A DNA stretch of 35,732 nucleotides, from IMG/VR virus record IMGVR_UViG_3300025430_000059, positions 1-35,732 of that record; one strand, 5' to 3'. The position numbers were made by a program, and so were the translations under genes. The notes beneath the pieces are model-generated. The model made no database searches. It was not told where the DNA came from and worked only from the letters and a program-made list of their open reading frames with translations. Of this stretch, positions 15,943-24,443 are shown piece by piece; positions within the stretch are counted from its first letter, which is position 1; each line of letters begins with the position of its first letter. This DNA comes from a virus.

Positions 15943-17703
15943 ATGGCAACAGCTAAACCAAATTCTGCTACAACTGCTTCAATTACAGCGCCTATAGGTG
16001 GGTGGAACGCTAGGGATTCTATTGCCCAAATGCCTGCTACTGATGCTGTAACACTTAACAACTTTTATCCTACTCCTACTGATGTTCAGTTAAGACTAGG
16101 ATATACAAAGTATTCAACAGGCATAACAGGTCAAGTTAATACTTTAATGAACTATGCAGGGCCAACTACTCAAAAGCTATTTGCAGCAGCAGGCACAAAG
16201 ATATATAACGCTGATACCTCTACTGCTACACAAGTAGTAACTAGCCTTACAAGCGACAAGTTTCAATATGTCAATATGTCCAACATTGGTGGGCATTATT
16301 TAACAGCCGTAAATGGTACAGACGCTAATTTAGTCTATAACGGCACAACTTGGATTACAACAGCTAATACATCAACTGCCCAGACAATTAGCACTATTAC
16401 CCATGTGGGCGCAGTAGCAACAATGACTACAGCCTCAGCACATGGTCTAGCAACAGGAAATCAAATTACAGTAACAGGTGCTACATCAAGCGACTATAAC
16501 GGCACATTTATTGTTACAGTAACAGGCACTACAACGCTAACATACACAATGTTAACTACTCCTGTGGCTAATGCTACTGTAGTAGGAACATATACCGTTG
16601 CGTTATACATTACTGGTGTGGATTCTAAAAATCTTATCAATGTAAACTTGTTTAAACATCGCTTGTATTACACCGAGAAAAACAGCATGAAAGTATGGTA
16701 TTTACCTACTGATGCTATTGGTGGCGCTGCTTTATCACTTGATTTTGGTGGTATTGCCCGTATGGGTGGCTACATTCAAGCAATGGGTACATGGACTATT
16801 GATGCTGGACAAGGTGTTGATGACTATGCTGTGTTTGTAACTAATAACGGTGAAGTCATTGTTTATAACGGCACAGACCCTTCTGACCCTGCCGCTTGGG
16901 CATTAAAAGGTGTTTGGCAATTAGGACAAACATTTAGTCGCAGATGCTTTTTAAAATGGGCTGGTGACCTTTTATTGCTTACTCAAGATGGTTTAGTACC
17001 ACTCGCTTCTGCACTTCAATCTAGCAGATTAGACCCTAGAGTTAACATTACAGATAAGATTTATTTTGAAATTTCAAGAGAAATTAGCCTTTATTCTGCT
17101 AATTTTGGTTGGCAAATAATATATTTTGCTAGTCCTAATATGTTGCTTATTAATGTGCCTTCAGATGAAGGAATACAGCAATATGTCATGCACACTATCT
17201 CTAAAGCATGGTGTAGTTTTACTGGAATTAACGCTACTTGCTTTGAATTAAGCTACGATAACCTATTTTTTGGTGGGAATGGCTATGTAGGTCAATTTTG
17301 GAATGGCTATAGCGATGATGGCGCAAATATTAATGCTTCAGTACAACAGGCTTATAGCTATTTTGATGCACCAGGACAGTTAAAACGCTATACATTAGTG
17401 CGCCCTATTATTCAAACAGATAATGGTTTTCCAAGCGTTTTATGTGGTATTAATGTCGATTTTGATTATCAAAACCAATTAGGACAAATTGCATTTAACC
17501 CTGCTAGTACTGATTTAGGCACTTGGGATAATGCCAAATGGGATGCTAATACATGGGGTGGAAACCTTAGTATTAACCGTATTTGGCAAGGAGTTACAGG
17601 CTTAGGATTCTCGGCTGGTATTAATATGAGTATGGCTTCACAAGGAATTGATGTGCATTGGGTATCAACAGACTATGTGATGGAAAAAGGCGGTGTGCTT
17701 TAA
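15943..17703 (+). CDS. Tail hub / DNA stabilization protein (P22 gp10-like)
   Basis: A 586-residue protein with the signature opening of podovirus gp10-like tail proteins: ITAPIGGWNARDSIAQMP, ATDAVTLNNFYPTPTDVQLR. Repeated WD-like strands follow, such as LFAAAGTKIYNADT, YNGTTWITTAN, KRLYYTEKNSMKVWYLP-like 'HRLYYTEKNSMKVWYLP' and WALKGVWQLGQTFSRR, consistent with a beta-propeller hub. Residues about 145-222 hold an Ala/Thr/Val-rich insert (THVGAVATMTTASAHGLATG and onward) found as a stand-alone module in other phage tail proteins. The hub should close the tail below the adaptor. Confidence 0.82.
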   Translation: MATAKPNSATTASITAPIGGWNARDSIAQMPATDAVTLNNFYPTPTDVQLRLGYTKYSTGITGQVNTLMNYAGPTTQKLFAAAGTKIYNADTSTATQVVTSLTSDKFQYVNMSNIGGHYLTAVNGTDANLVYNGTTWITTANTSTAQTISTITHVGAVATMTTASAHGLATGNQITVTGATSSDYNGTFIVTVTGTTTLTYTMLTTPVANATVVGTYTVALYITGVDSKNLINVNLFKHRLYYTEKNSMKVWYLPTDAIGGAALSLDFGGIARMGGYIQAMGTWTIDAGQGVDDYAVFVTNNGEVIVYNGTDPSDPAAWALKGVWQLGQTFSRRCFLKWAGDLLLLTQDGLVPLASALQSSRLDPRVNITDKIYFEISREISLYSANFGWQIIYFASPNMLLINVPSDEGIQQYVMHTISKAWCSFTGINATCFELSYDNLFFGGNGYVGQFWNGYSDDGANINASVQQAYSYFDAPGQLKRYTLVRPIIQTDNGFPSVLCGINVDFDYQNQLGQIAFNPASTDLGTWDNAKWDANTWGGNLSINRIWQGVTGLGFSAGINMSMASQGIDVHWVSTDYVMEKGGVL

Positions 17704-17734
17704 TTAAGAAATAAGCTATAAATCAAGTTATAAT
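17704..17734 (+). promoter_or_regulatory. Candidate promoter before ejection-protein genes
   Basis: A perfect TATAAT at 17729-17734 lies in the 80-base gap after the gp10-like gene, with a poor -35 (TTAAGA, 17704-17709, 19-base spacer). This is the longest gap within the structural operon apart from the capsid area, and the gene after it has GAGGAA before its ATG. Weak evidence. Confidence 0.3.
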
Positions 17735-17783
17735 TGGTTCAGCCGATTCCTTGGTTATAGTCAAAAAACTTTGAGGAATTAAC

Positions 17784-18557
17784 ATGGCAACAAATACAGG
17801 ATTAAATGGCTTAGGTTTATCTTGGGGTGGTGGTACACAATCTCCATTTGGAAACCCTTATAACACTCAAGACCCTTGGTCTAATGCAGCATATAACACA
17901 GCATTAGGTAATCAAGCTGGCGCACAATACGCTACCTCTGCTAATAGAGTTAATCAAAATACGCCTTATGGTTCTTTAAACTATAGTCAAAGCACAGATG
18001 CTAATGGCAATCCAGTATGGACAGCAAATCAATCTTTAAGCCAGCCATTACAAGATTTAACTAATTCATCATTAGCTGGTTTGCAAGCAAGTCAAGCAAA
18101 TCCTATGTATGGTATTAATCCAGGACAAACTTATTCTGACGCTATTATGCAACGCCTTGCACCGCAACAACAACATCAATCAGAATCATCTGATGTGCAA
18201 TTAGCAAATCAAGGAATTATGCCTGGTTCAGAAGCCTATAATCGTGCTAAAACATTGCTTGGTCAAACACAAAACGATGCCAGAACAAGCGCTATTGTGG
18301 GTGGTATGCAAACAGGTTTACAAGCAACTCAAGCACAAAATCAAACTGCGGCTAATATTAAGTCTTTATCAACACCTAATTATGTAAACCCATACACTCA
18401 AGCTGCTGTTGCTGGGCCTGATTATTTAGGTGGTGCTGGTCTATCTAATCAAAACGCTATTTCTAACCAAAATATGCAAAATGCTTCTTCTGCTAATTTG
18501 CAAAATGGTTTGTTTGGTTTAGGCGGCACAGCTTTAACGGCTTACGCATTAAGTTAA
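17784..18557 (+). CDS. Probable internal virion / ejection protein A
   Basis: A 257-residue protein rich in Asn, Gln, Ala, Gly and Ser. It opens with a glycine-rich segment (GLNGLGLSWGGGTQSPFGNP), then a block common in aquatic podoviruses (YNTALGNQAGAQYATSANRV, NQNTPYGSLNYSQ, GIMPGSEAYNRAKTLLGQTQ). The last third is a Gln/Ala helix and a short hydrophobic C-terminus (LFGLGGTALTAYAL). Position after the tail hub and before three further Ala/Gln-rich proteins fits the ejection-protein cluster (P22 gp7/gp20/gp16 positions), but I see no sequence match to these. Confidence 0.7.
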   Translation: MATNTGLNGLGLSWGGGTQSPFGNPYNTQDPWSNAAYNTALGNQAGAQYATSANRVNQNTPYGSLNYSQSTDANGNPVWTANQSLSQPLQDLTNSSLAGLQASQANPMYGINPGQTYSDAIMQRLAPQQQHQSESSDVQLANQGIMPGSEAYNRAKTLLGQTQNDARTSAIVGGMQTGLQATQAQNQTAANIKSLSTPNYVNPYTQAAVAGPDYLGGAGLSNQNAISNQNMQNASSANLQNGLFGLGGTALTAYALS

Positions 18558-18558
18558 T

Positions 18559-19446
18559 ATGGCTGATTTAGCATCCTCACTCAGAAGTTCTGCACCATCG
18601 CTTGATGAATTAAGCGCTGCTGGTGGCATGACTGATGTCAATGGCGATACAACATACCAATACAAAGATGCTAGTGGTGGTACTGTTACTGTAGATTCTA
18701 CAGGTAAATCTGTAGGATATACCCCAACACAATCTTGGTATCAACAACAATATGCTGCACATCCTGATGCAATTCGCTCAGGAATGAATAATGAACAATA
18801 TTTAGCTCTTGGCCCATTAGACCAAACTTATAATCTTAATGGTCAAAATGTACCTATTACTGGTGCTTATGAGTATCAAATAGACCCTAAAACTGGGGCG
18901 CTTTCTAACACTCCAGTTGATAGAAAACAAAGTAGTAACTTTACAGACTGGGCTACAACGCCTGCTGGTGCATTAACTCTTGCTGGTACTGTTTTAGGCG
19001 GTGCTTATGGTGCTAGTGCATTGGCTGGTGAAGGTGCTGCTGGTGGTGCTTCAAGTGGCTTTGGTATAAACCCTGCTGCTTCTACTGGAACTTTTGGGTC
19101 ATTAACTTATCCTGCTGCTGGTAGCACATTTGGTGCTTTAGGTGGTGCGGCTTCTCCTGCTGGCATTGCTGCAACTGAAGCGGCTGCGGGTCTTGGATTA
19201 GGGTCTGGTACAACTGCTGGTTTAAGCGCATTGCAAAAAGCCCAATTATTGCGTATGGGTGTAAATTCATTAGGCAAAATGACAGGTGGCACAGGTGGTG
19301 GCGGTTATAGCACAATGGCGGGTGGAACTGGTGGCATGACTGCTTATCAGCGTCAAAATCCATATTTAAGCACATCACAACAAAATACTGTACCTGACAC
19401 AACAACAGCATCATTAATTAATTTGTTAAGAGGTCAAAATGGCTGA
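18559..19446 (+). CDS. Probable internal virion / ejection protein B
   Basis: A 295-residue protein, one base after the previous stop. The N-terminal 120 residues are soluble and contain PTQSWYQQQYAAHPDAIRSG and NNEQYLALGPLDQTYN. Residues 130-215 are strongly Ala/Gly-rich and hydrophobic (GALTLAGTVLGGAYGASALA), able to insert into or cross a membrane. The C-terminus is Gly/Gln-rich. An amphipathic, membrane-active middle is expected for a protein ejected ahead of the DNA to form a channel through the cell envelope. The role is inferred from composition and position. It overlaps the next gene by eight bases. Confidence 0.68.
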   Translation: MADLASSLRSSAPSLDELSAAGGMTDVNGDTTYQYKDASGGTVTVDSTGKSVGYTPTQSWYQQQYAAHPDAIRSGMNNEQYLALGPLDQTYNLNGQNVPITGAYEYQIDPKTGALSNTPVDRKQSSNFTDWATTPAGALTLAGTVLGGAYGASALAGEGAAGGASSGFGINPAASTGTFGSLTYPAAGSTFGALGGAASPAGIAATEAAAGLGLGSGTTAGLSALQKAQLLRMGVNSLGKMTGGTGGGGYSTMAGGTGGMTAYQRQNPYLSTSQQNTVPDTTTASLINLLRGQNG

Positions 19447-20623
19447 TATTACAAGCGCTGATTTAACAGCATTACAAAACCCTTATGCAGAAGAACTTGT
19501 AGGCTTAAATCGCCAGCAAGCATTAGCGCAAATGCTTTTGCAACAAGGTCAACAACAGCCACAAGGTCAAATGATTAGTGGTCGCTATGTAAAGCCTAGC
19601 CCATTACAAGGTGTTAATAACCTATTGCAAACAGCAGCAGGTTTGTATGGTCAAAAACAAGCAGAAAACAAACAATTAGAACTTGCAAAACTTGTAAGAC
19701 AAAAAGAAGGTGAAGCTGTTAATGCTTATACATCTGCAAAAACGCCACAAGAACAGTTTGCCGCAGCAACAAGTCAATACGCTCCAAGTTATTTAAAATC
19801 TGCTGCAACAGAGTTTTTAAAGCCACAAAAATTAGGCGAAGGCGAAACAATAAGTCGCATGAATTTTGGTACAGGTCAATTTGAGCCTATGGCGCAAGGT
19901 GGAGAAAAGAAAACTGAGGCTATTCGTGGGTATGAAATGGCTAAGTCACAAGGTTTCCCTGGTAGTTTTTTTGATTATGAACAACAATTAAAGCGTGCTG
20001 GTGCTTCTAATGTAAGCGTAAGTATGGATAAAGGTATTGCCGCACAAGTTGGCCCAATGATGAAAGAAGGTCAATTACAAGCTACTAGCGCTGTTAAAGG
20101 TATAGATGCTGCAAATCAAGTTATTAATGCTTTGGATACTAATAAATTGTTTACTGGGCCTTTGGCTAATCAAAAATTAAGTATTGCACAATTAGGCACT
20201 ACATTTGGTGGTGCTTCTGGTGATTTGACACAAAAAATTAATAATACTCGTGCCGCTATTCAAGGACTTGCTGAGATTACATTGCAAGGTCGTCAAGAAA
20301 TGCACGGTCAAGGCGCTATTACTGAATCTGAAGGCAAATTGGCTGAAAGGGCTAAATCAGGAGATATAAGCCTTACTCCTGGTGAATTAAAGCAACTTGC
20401 TAATGCTGCTAAAAGGGCTGGAGAGTTTACTTATAATAATTACCAGACTAAATTACAAATTATGTCTAAAGACCCTGCTACTGCTCAAATGGCCCCTTAT
20501 TTTGCAGTTAATCAAATGCCACCAAGGCAAGCCCCACAACAAGTACAACAAGTACAACCTAATGCTAATCAACAACTTAATATTCCATCAGCTAATGGTT
20601 GGTCTGTAATAGGTGTTAAATAA
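19439..20623 (+). CDS. Probable internal virion / ejection protein C
   Basis: A 394-residue, mostly helical protein, Gln/Ala/Lys-rich. Segments typical of aquatic podovirus internal proteins are seen: LNRQQALAQMLLQQGQQQPQ, SGRYVKPSPLQGVNNLLQTA near residue 40, and a middle conserved domain (KGIDAANQVINALDTNKLFT, LTQKINNTRAAIQGLAEITL, GQGAITESEGKLAERAKSGD) that recurs in phage proteins near lytic or ejection genes. The C-terminus is a Gln/Pro-rich tail. No lysozyme motif is visible. It begins inside the previous gene and its TAA overlaps the ATG of the next, so the cluster is translated as a unit. Confidence 0.68.
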   Translation: MADITSADLTALQNPYAEELVGLNRQQALAQMLLQQGQQQPQGQMISGRYVKPSPLQGVNNLLQTAAGLYGQKQAENKQLELAKLVRQKEGEAVNAYTSAKTPQEQFAAATSQYAPSYLKSAATEFLKPQKLGEGETISRMNFGTGQFEPMAQGGEKKTEAIRGYEMAKSQGFPGSFFDYEQQLKRAGASNVSVSMDKGIAAQVGPMMKEGQLQATSAVKGIDAANQVINALDTNKLFTGPLANQKLSIAQLGTTFGGASGDLTQKINNTRAAIQGLAEITLQGRQEMHGQGAITESEGKLAERAKSGDISLTPGELKQLANAAKRAGEFTYNNYQTKLQIMSKDPATAQMAPYFAVNQMPPRQAPQQVQQVQPNANQQLNIPSANGWSVIGVK

Positions 20624-22296
20624 TGACTCAATACACAGTACAAGCTCCTGATGGTAAAGAAATTACATTAGAAGGCCCTGCTGGTGCTTCACAAGAAGAT
20701 GTTATTGCACAAGCACAAAAACTATATCAGCCTAAAGCTAGTGTAGAAGTTTCTGCTGCTCCTGCTGCACAATTTGGTGAAACTGGTGGTGGTGCTGCTA
20801 CTGGTAAACCATTATTAGTTAATCGTACTAATGTACAGCCAGAACCACGCCCATTAGAGTCTGCAATGGCTGGACTTACTAAATCAATGGTAGATGTGCC
20901 TGTTGCTGCTTCTCAACTAGCAACAGGTGGTAATTTAGGAACAAGTCAATTAGCCCAAAGATTAGGGCAACAAGCTAGTGCTTATCAAGAAGCTAATCCT
21001 ATATCTTATGGCGCAGGTAGAATAGCTGGAATGATTGCGCCTGCAATGGCTGGTGGTAGTGCTATAGGCGCTATTCCTTCTTTTGCTAAATCTGCACCAT
21101 TAATGCAAAATGCTGCTTTAGGTGGTATTTCTGGAATGTTAACACCTGAAGAAACAGGTAAAACAGGTCAAGAATTATATAAAGAACAAGTAAAACAAGG
21201 CGGTATTGGAGCTACTATTGGCGCAGCAATAACTCCATTTCAAAAGTTAGCAGGAATATTGCGTGGGCCAGAGCAACCAGCACAAATGGCTGGTGCTGTA
21301 CAAAAAGCTAGAGATGTAGGATATGTAATTCCCCCTACACAAGCAAGAGGTGATATTGCCAATCGTTTAATGGAAGGTGTAGCAGGAAAGATTACTACTG
21401 CTCAAAATGCTAGTGCAAGAAACCAAGAAATTACCCATAAGTTAGTAGCAAAGTCTTTGGGACTTCCTGAAGATGAAGTTATCCTTCCCGAAGTATTAAA
21501 AGGATTGCGTCAAACTGCTGGTGAATCTTATGCTAAATTGGAAAATATTGGCAAAATTACCCCAGGAAAAGAATATACAGAAGGACTTAATAAGATTGCT
21601 GGTAAAGCATTAAAAGCACAAGAAGGCTTCCCTAATGCTCCCGCTAGTCCTGTTGTTGCATTAATAGATTCTTTAAAATCCCCATCTTTTGATTCTTCTG
21701 CTGTTATTGCTAAGATTAGTGATTTAAGAAATACAGCTAATAAGGCTTATGCTTCAGGAGATACAGATTTAGGAAAAGCTAGTAAAGATGCTGCTGCCTT
21801 GCTTGAAAATACCATTGAAAAACATTTAAAAGATACTAATGATATTTCTTTGCTTAAAGAATTTCGTGATGCAAGACAATTAATTGCTAAATCTTATTCT
21901 GTAGAAAAGGCTTTAAATCCAGCTTCAGGAACAGTAGATTCAAGACAATTAGCTGCCCAATTAAAGCGTGGTAAACCATTATCAGAAGAATTAAAAACTG
22001 TAGCTGAGTTTGCTAGTCAATTTCCAAAGGCTTCTCAAGTTACAGAAAAAATGGGTAGCTTGCCACAAATTAGTCCTATAGATTATGGATTGGGTGGATT
22101 GGCAGCATTATTAACTAACCCTATGGCTATTGCTGGCGTTGCTGCTAGACCAGCTTTAAGGGCTGCTGCATTATCTAATCCTGTTCAAAATAGCTTAATT
22201 CAGGGTGCTAAAATGACGCCTGACCAAGCAAATTTAGCTAAATTATTAAGTATTAGAAGCCTGCAAACTGGCTACAAAGGAGCAACAAATGAGTAG
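20623..22296 (+). CDS. Probable internal virion / ejection protein D
   Basis: A 557-residue protein and the largest of the four-gene ejection cluster. It starts with a small conserved domain (TQYTVQAPDGKEITLEGPAG, ASQEDVIAQAQKLY) common at the N-terminus of phage internal proteins. Residues 95-200 are Ala/Gly-rich with hydrophobic stretches (GRIAGMIAPAMAGGSAIGAI, ATIGAAITPF), which could embed in membrane. Residues 230-470 are helical (LRQTAGESYAKLENIGKITP, FRDARQLIAKSYSVEKAL). A final hydrophobic stretch lies near 490-520. The order of soluble, hydrophobic and helical parts fits P22 gp16-like proteins, though without visible homology. Confidence 0.68.
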   Translation: MTQYTVQAPDGKEITLEGPAGASQEDVIAQAQKLYQPKASVEVSAAPAAQFGETGGGAATGKPLLVNRTNVQPEPRPLESAMAGLTKSMVDVPVAASQLATGGNLGTSQLAQRLGQQASAYQEANPISYGAGRIAGMIAPAMAGGSAIGAIPSFAKSAPLMQNAALGGISGMLTPEETGKTGQELYKEQVKQGGIGATIGAAITPFQKLAGILRGPEQPAQMAGAVQKARDVGYVIPPTQARGDIANRLMEGVAGKITTAQNASARNQEITHKLVAKSLGLPEDEVILPEVLKGLRQTAGESYAKLENIGKITPGKEYTEGLNKIAGKALKAQEGFPNAPASPVVALIDSLKSPSFDSSAVIAKISDLRNTANKAYASGDTDLGKASKDAAALLENTIEKHLKDTNDISLLKEFRDARQLIAKSYSVEKALNPASGTVDSRQLAAQLKRGKPLSEELKTVAEFASQFPKASQVTEKMGSLPQISPIDYGLGGLAALLTNPMAIAGVAARPALRAAALSNPVQNSLIQGAKMTPDQANLAKLLSIRSLQTGYKGATNE

Positions 22297-22954
22297 AAAC
22301 GGTAGCGGTACATATAGCTTACCTACGGGTAATCCAGTAGTTACAAATACTACAATTAGCTCTACATGGGCTAATACAACGCTATCTGACATTGCAAACG
22401 CATTATCAGGAAGCATAGCTGCTGACGGTCAAACTACCGCTACTGGCAATCTTCAGATGGGCAACAATAAGATTACTGGATTAGCAAATGGCACAGCATC
22501 TACAGACGCAGTATCTTTAGGTCAGCTATCAGGCATGATTCGCCAGACTGTTGTTGCTACATTTAATGCCCAAAGCACAACAACTTCTGCTAGTTTTGTT
22601 AATACTTCTGTTACTGCATCTATTACTCCTAGTAGCGCATCTAGCAAAATCTTAGTTCTTTTTTCTTCTTCTGCTTACATTTACAACTATGACAATGAAC
22701 AAAACATTGACATTTATAACGGCACAGCAGAAGTAACAGGTAGCTATCGTATTAATAAAGTGTATTTGCCTATTGAGGGCGCATCACAAGAAAATAGAAA
22801 CCCATTCTCAATTAATGTGATTGATAGTCCTGCAACAACTTCTGCCGTTACTTATACAGTACGCCAGCGTTGCACAAACGGTTCTTCTGCTTTAGTTGCT
22901 GTTGGTTCAGGTGATACTGGTTCTTCTTGCATTATTTTGATGGAGATTTTGTAA
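22289..22954 (+). CDS. Short tail fibre / tailspike-like protein
   Basis: A 221-residue beta-rich protein. Its N-terminus (RNGSGTYSLPTGNPVVTNT, ISSTWANTTLSDIANAL) is the familiar attachment domain of phage fibres in which a 'GSYSLPAGNPVVTGT..SSTWANNTL' motif recurs, and MGNNKITGLANGTASTDAVS is a common shaft repeat. Residues 90-221 form a beta-rich C-terminal head ending CIILMEIL, probably the receptor-contacting part. It starts eight bases inside the previous gene, with AAGGAG upstream. A small tail-assembly-type protein follows, as in many fibre operons. Confidence 0.85.
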   Translation: MSRNGSGTYSLPTGNPVVTNTTISSTWANTTLSDIANALSGSIAADGQTTATGNLQMGNNKITGLANGTASTDAVSLGQLSGMIRQTVVATFNAQSTTTSASFVNTSVTASITPSSASSKILVLFSSSAYIYNYDNEQNIDIYNGTAEVTGSYRINKVYLPIEGASQENRNPFSINVIDSPATTSAVTYTVRQRCTNGSSALVAVGSGDTGSSCIILMEIL

Positions 22955-23325
22955 TGGCTACGATGGCACAAGCAATACAGGCATTAGCGCCTAGCGCACA
23001 ATTTAGTATTTTTGGCGAAGATTACAGCACTTTAGTATGGTTATCGCCTGAGATTACACAGCCTACTGAAGAAGCTGTAGTAGCGGAACAACTTGTATTA
23101 GATGAACAAGCACCTTTAAATGCTTGTAAAAACAAAGCAAATTCATTGTTATCTGCAACAGATTGGACAACTATTCCTGATGTTGCTAATCCTGCTGTTT
23201 CTAATCCTTATTTAATGAATCAATCTGTTTTTGCATCATATAGAAGCACAATTCGTCAATTAGCTGTATATCCTGTAGCTAATCCTACATGGCCAACAGT
23301 ACCTACAGAACAATGGAGCGCCTAA
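22954..23325 (+). CDS. Small tail fibre assembly-like protein
   Basis: A 123-residue protein. I use ATG 22954 (GGAG upstream) rather than the ATG nine codons earlier, which would overlap the fibre gene. The N-terminus (MATMAQAIQALAPSAQFSIF, GEDYSTLVWLSPE) and the C-terminal block (KANSLLSATDWTTIPDV, SYRSTIRQLAVYPVANP, WPTVPTEQWSA) match phage proteins with a 'LL..TDW..Pdv' segment, found as tail fibre assembly or capping proteins downstream of fibres. It probably helps trimerise or attach the short fibre. Coupled by TAATG to the next gene. Confidence 0.78.
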   Translation: MATMAQAIQALAPSAQFSIFGEDYSTLVWLSPEITQPTEEAVVAEQLVLDEQAPLNACKNKANSLLSATDWTTIPDVANPAVSNPYLMNQSVFASYRSTIRQLAVYPVANPTWPTVPTEQWSA

Positions 23326-23492
23326 TGTTTATCGTATCTTGGTTATTTGACAGATTAGGCTATATGCCTAAAGTAAGTGTTGAATCTACATGGCCTTTCC
23401 CTGCTACGCAAAAAGATTATGTAGCGCCTGAATTTGAAAAAGTTGTTAAAAAGACAGTTAAAAAAGCAACTACCCGTAAACCTAAAAAATGA
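23325..23492 (+). CDS. Small hypothetical protein with basic tail
   Basis: A 55-residue product starting at the TAATG junction (MFIVSWLFDRLGYMPKVSVE). A short hydrophobic N-terminus is followed by a middle segment containing STWPFPATQKDYVAPEF and a Lys/Thr-rich end (KKTVKKATTRKPKK). The open frame extends further upstream, but that part overlaps the previous gene and lacks a ribosome binding site. I do not recognise a family; small proteins of this type often sit between fibre and holin genes in aquatic phages. It could be membrane-associated. Confidence 0.6.
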   Translation: MFIVSWLFDRLGYMPKVSVESTWPFPATQKDYVAPEFEKVVKKTVKKATTRKPKK

Positions 23493-23710
23493 GTATTGAC
23501 ATGGCTGACGATTTTGATATGTTTAAATTTGGTGGCTTGGTCAATCAAGTTGAGAATCTACAAGCTAAAGTGGACTCAATGGATAGGGACATTAAAGAAT
23601 TATTAGAACTTGCCAATAAGTCAAAAGGCGGTTTTTGGATGGGGATGACAATCGCTTCTATTGTTGGCGGTTTTATTACTTACATTACCAGTTTTTTATT
23701 TCACAAATGA
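23489..23710 (+). CDS. Haemolysin XhlA-like / holin-associated membrane protein
   Basis: A 73-residue protein with a soluble N-terminal coiled coil (VNQVENLQAKVDSMDRDIKE, LLELANKS) followed by one C-terminal transmembrane helix (about 50-71: GMTIASIVGGFITYITSFLF) and a short basic end. This layout matches XhlA-like and other class III-type lysis proteins. It stands first in the lysis cassette, ATGA-coupled on both sides. Two ATGs lie five codons apart (MSIDM), with no Shine-Dalgarno visible for the first, so the true start is uncertain. It likely acts with the next gene as holin or accessory. Confidence 0.65.
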   Translation: MSIDMADDFDMFKFGGLVNQVENLQAKVDSMDRDIKELLELANKSKGGFWMGMTIASIVGGFITYITSFLFHK

Positions 23711-23892
23711 AGCGTATGCGTCAATCGAGGACTATGTGGTTCTCGCTTGCGTTGGTTATTTTTGGTGCTTTATTTGATAATTTTTCATATTTGCAGTCAG
23801 TTATAAGCGAAAGATACTATGGCGTATTGCTGGTTGGCATTGGTATTATTGTGGCTATATTGCGTTTTCTTACTACTGGGCCTGTAGAATGA
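23707..23892 (+). CDS. Holin candidate, two transmembrane segments
   Basis: A 61-residue protein starting at the ATGA overlap (23707). A basic N-terminus (MKRMRQSRTMW) is followed by two hydrophobic helices, about residues 11-30 (FSLALVIFGALFDNF) and 37-56 (YYGVLLVGIGIIVAILRFL), split by a short polar loop. The size, topology and place directly before the spanin and endolysin genes suggest the holin that permeabilises the inner membrane for the endolysin. A longer open frame upstream overlaps the preceding gene and is not favoured. No sequence family is recognised, so the function is by topology. Confidence 0.68.
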   Translation: MKRMRQSRTMWFSLALVIFGALFDNFSYLQSVISERYYGVLLVGIGIIVAILRFLTTGPVE

Positions 23893-24443
23893 ACTACATC
23901 TTATATCCGTTTTTAGTCATTATTAACCTAATTGGCACAGCGTTAACTTATCCATTAGCACCATTAATCGTGCTATTTAAGTCTAATCAAGTAGGTTGGT
24001 TAGACAACGCTACAAAGCAAGGAAATGGGCCAAGATTATTTAAGTTTTTGTCATGGTTTCAAACTCCAGACAATAGCTTAGATGGTGACCATACTTTTCA
24101 AAATTTATTTCCCCCTAGTTGGTGGTCAAGATGCCATTGGTTATGGAGAAATCCTTTCTACGGCTTTGCCGTAAAAACCTTTGATGGTTCTACAGGAATG
24201 AGCTATTCAGGCGATTTAGACTGTAGCCCTACAAAACCTGGTCATATCCTTGTTAAAGGTCATGGTCTATTTCAATGGGTTTATTACAAGAAATTAGGTT
24301 CTAAGTGTTTATATTTAAACTTTGGCTGGAACATCAAGGCCCTCGTAGAACCAGGGTTTATTACTCCTACACAATGGGTTGACAATACCGCACTTATAAA
24401 AGATTACCCTGCTACTTTTGCTTTTTCACCAAGGATTGTTTAA
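23889..24443 (+). CDS. Conserved phage membrane-anchored protein
   Basis: A 184-residue protein with a hydrophobic N-terminus (NYILYPFLVIINLIGTALTY, PLAPLIVLF, one or two membrane helices within residues 1-32). A soluble Trp-rich domain follows: WLDNATKQGNGPRLFKFLSW, FQTPDNSLDGDHTF, PPSWWSRCHWLWRNPFYGFA. This N-terminus and 'FQTPDN.LDGD' block belong to a conserved phage protein found in lysis regions of many environmental phages. Function unknown; membrane position suggests a link to lysis or superinfection control. It is coupled to both neighbours (ATGA before, TAATG after). Confidence 0.72.
   Translation: MNYILYPFLVIINLIGTALTYPLAPLIVLFKSNQVGWLDNATKQGNGPRLFKFLSWFQTPDNSLDGDHTFQNLFPPSWWSRCHWLWRNPFYGFAVKTFDGSTGMSYSGDLDCSPTKPGHILVKGHGLFQWVYYKKLGSKCLYLNFGWNIKALVEPGFITPTQWVDNTALIKDYPATFAFSPRIV

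Noticed and set aside
19082-19414. Antisense frame of 110 codons opposite ejection protein B
   Set aside because: Gln/His/Leu-rich product that mirrors Ala/Gly/Thr codons of the real gene; no start signals.
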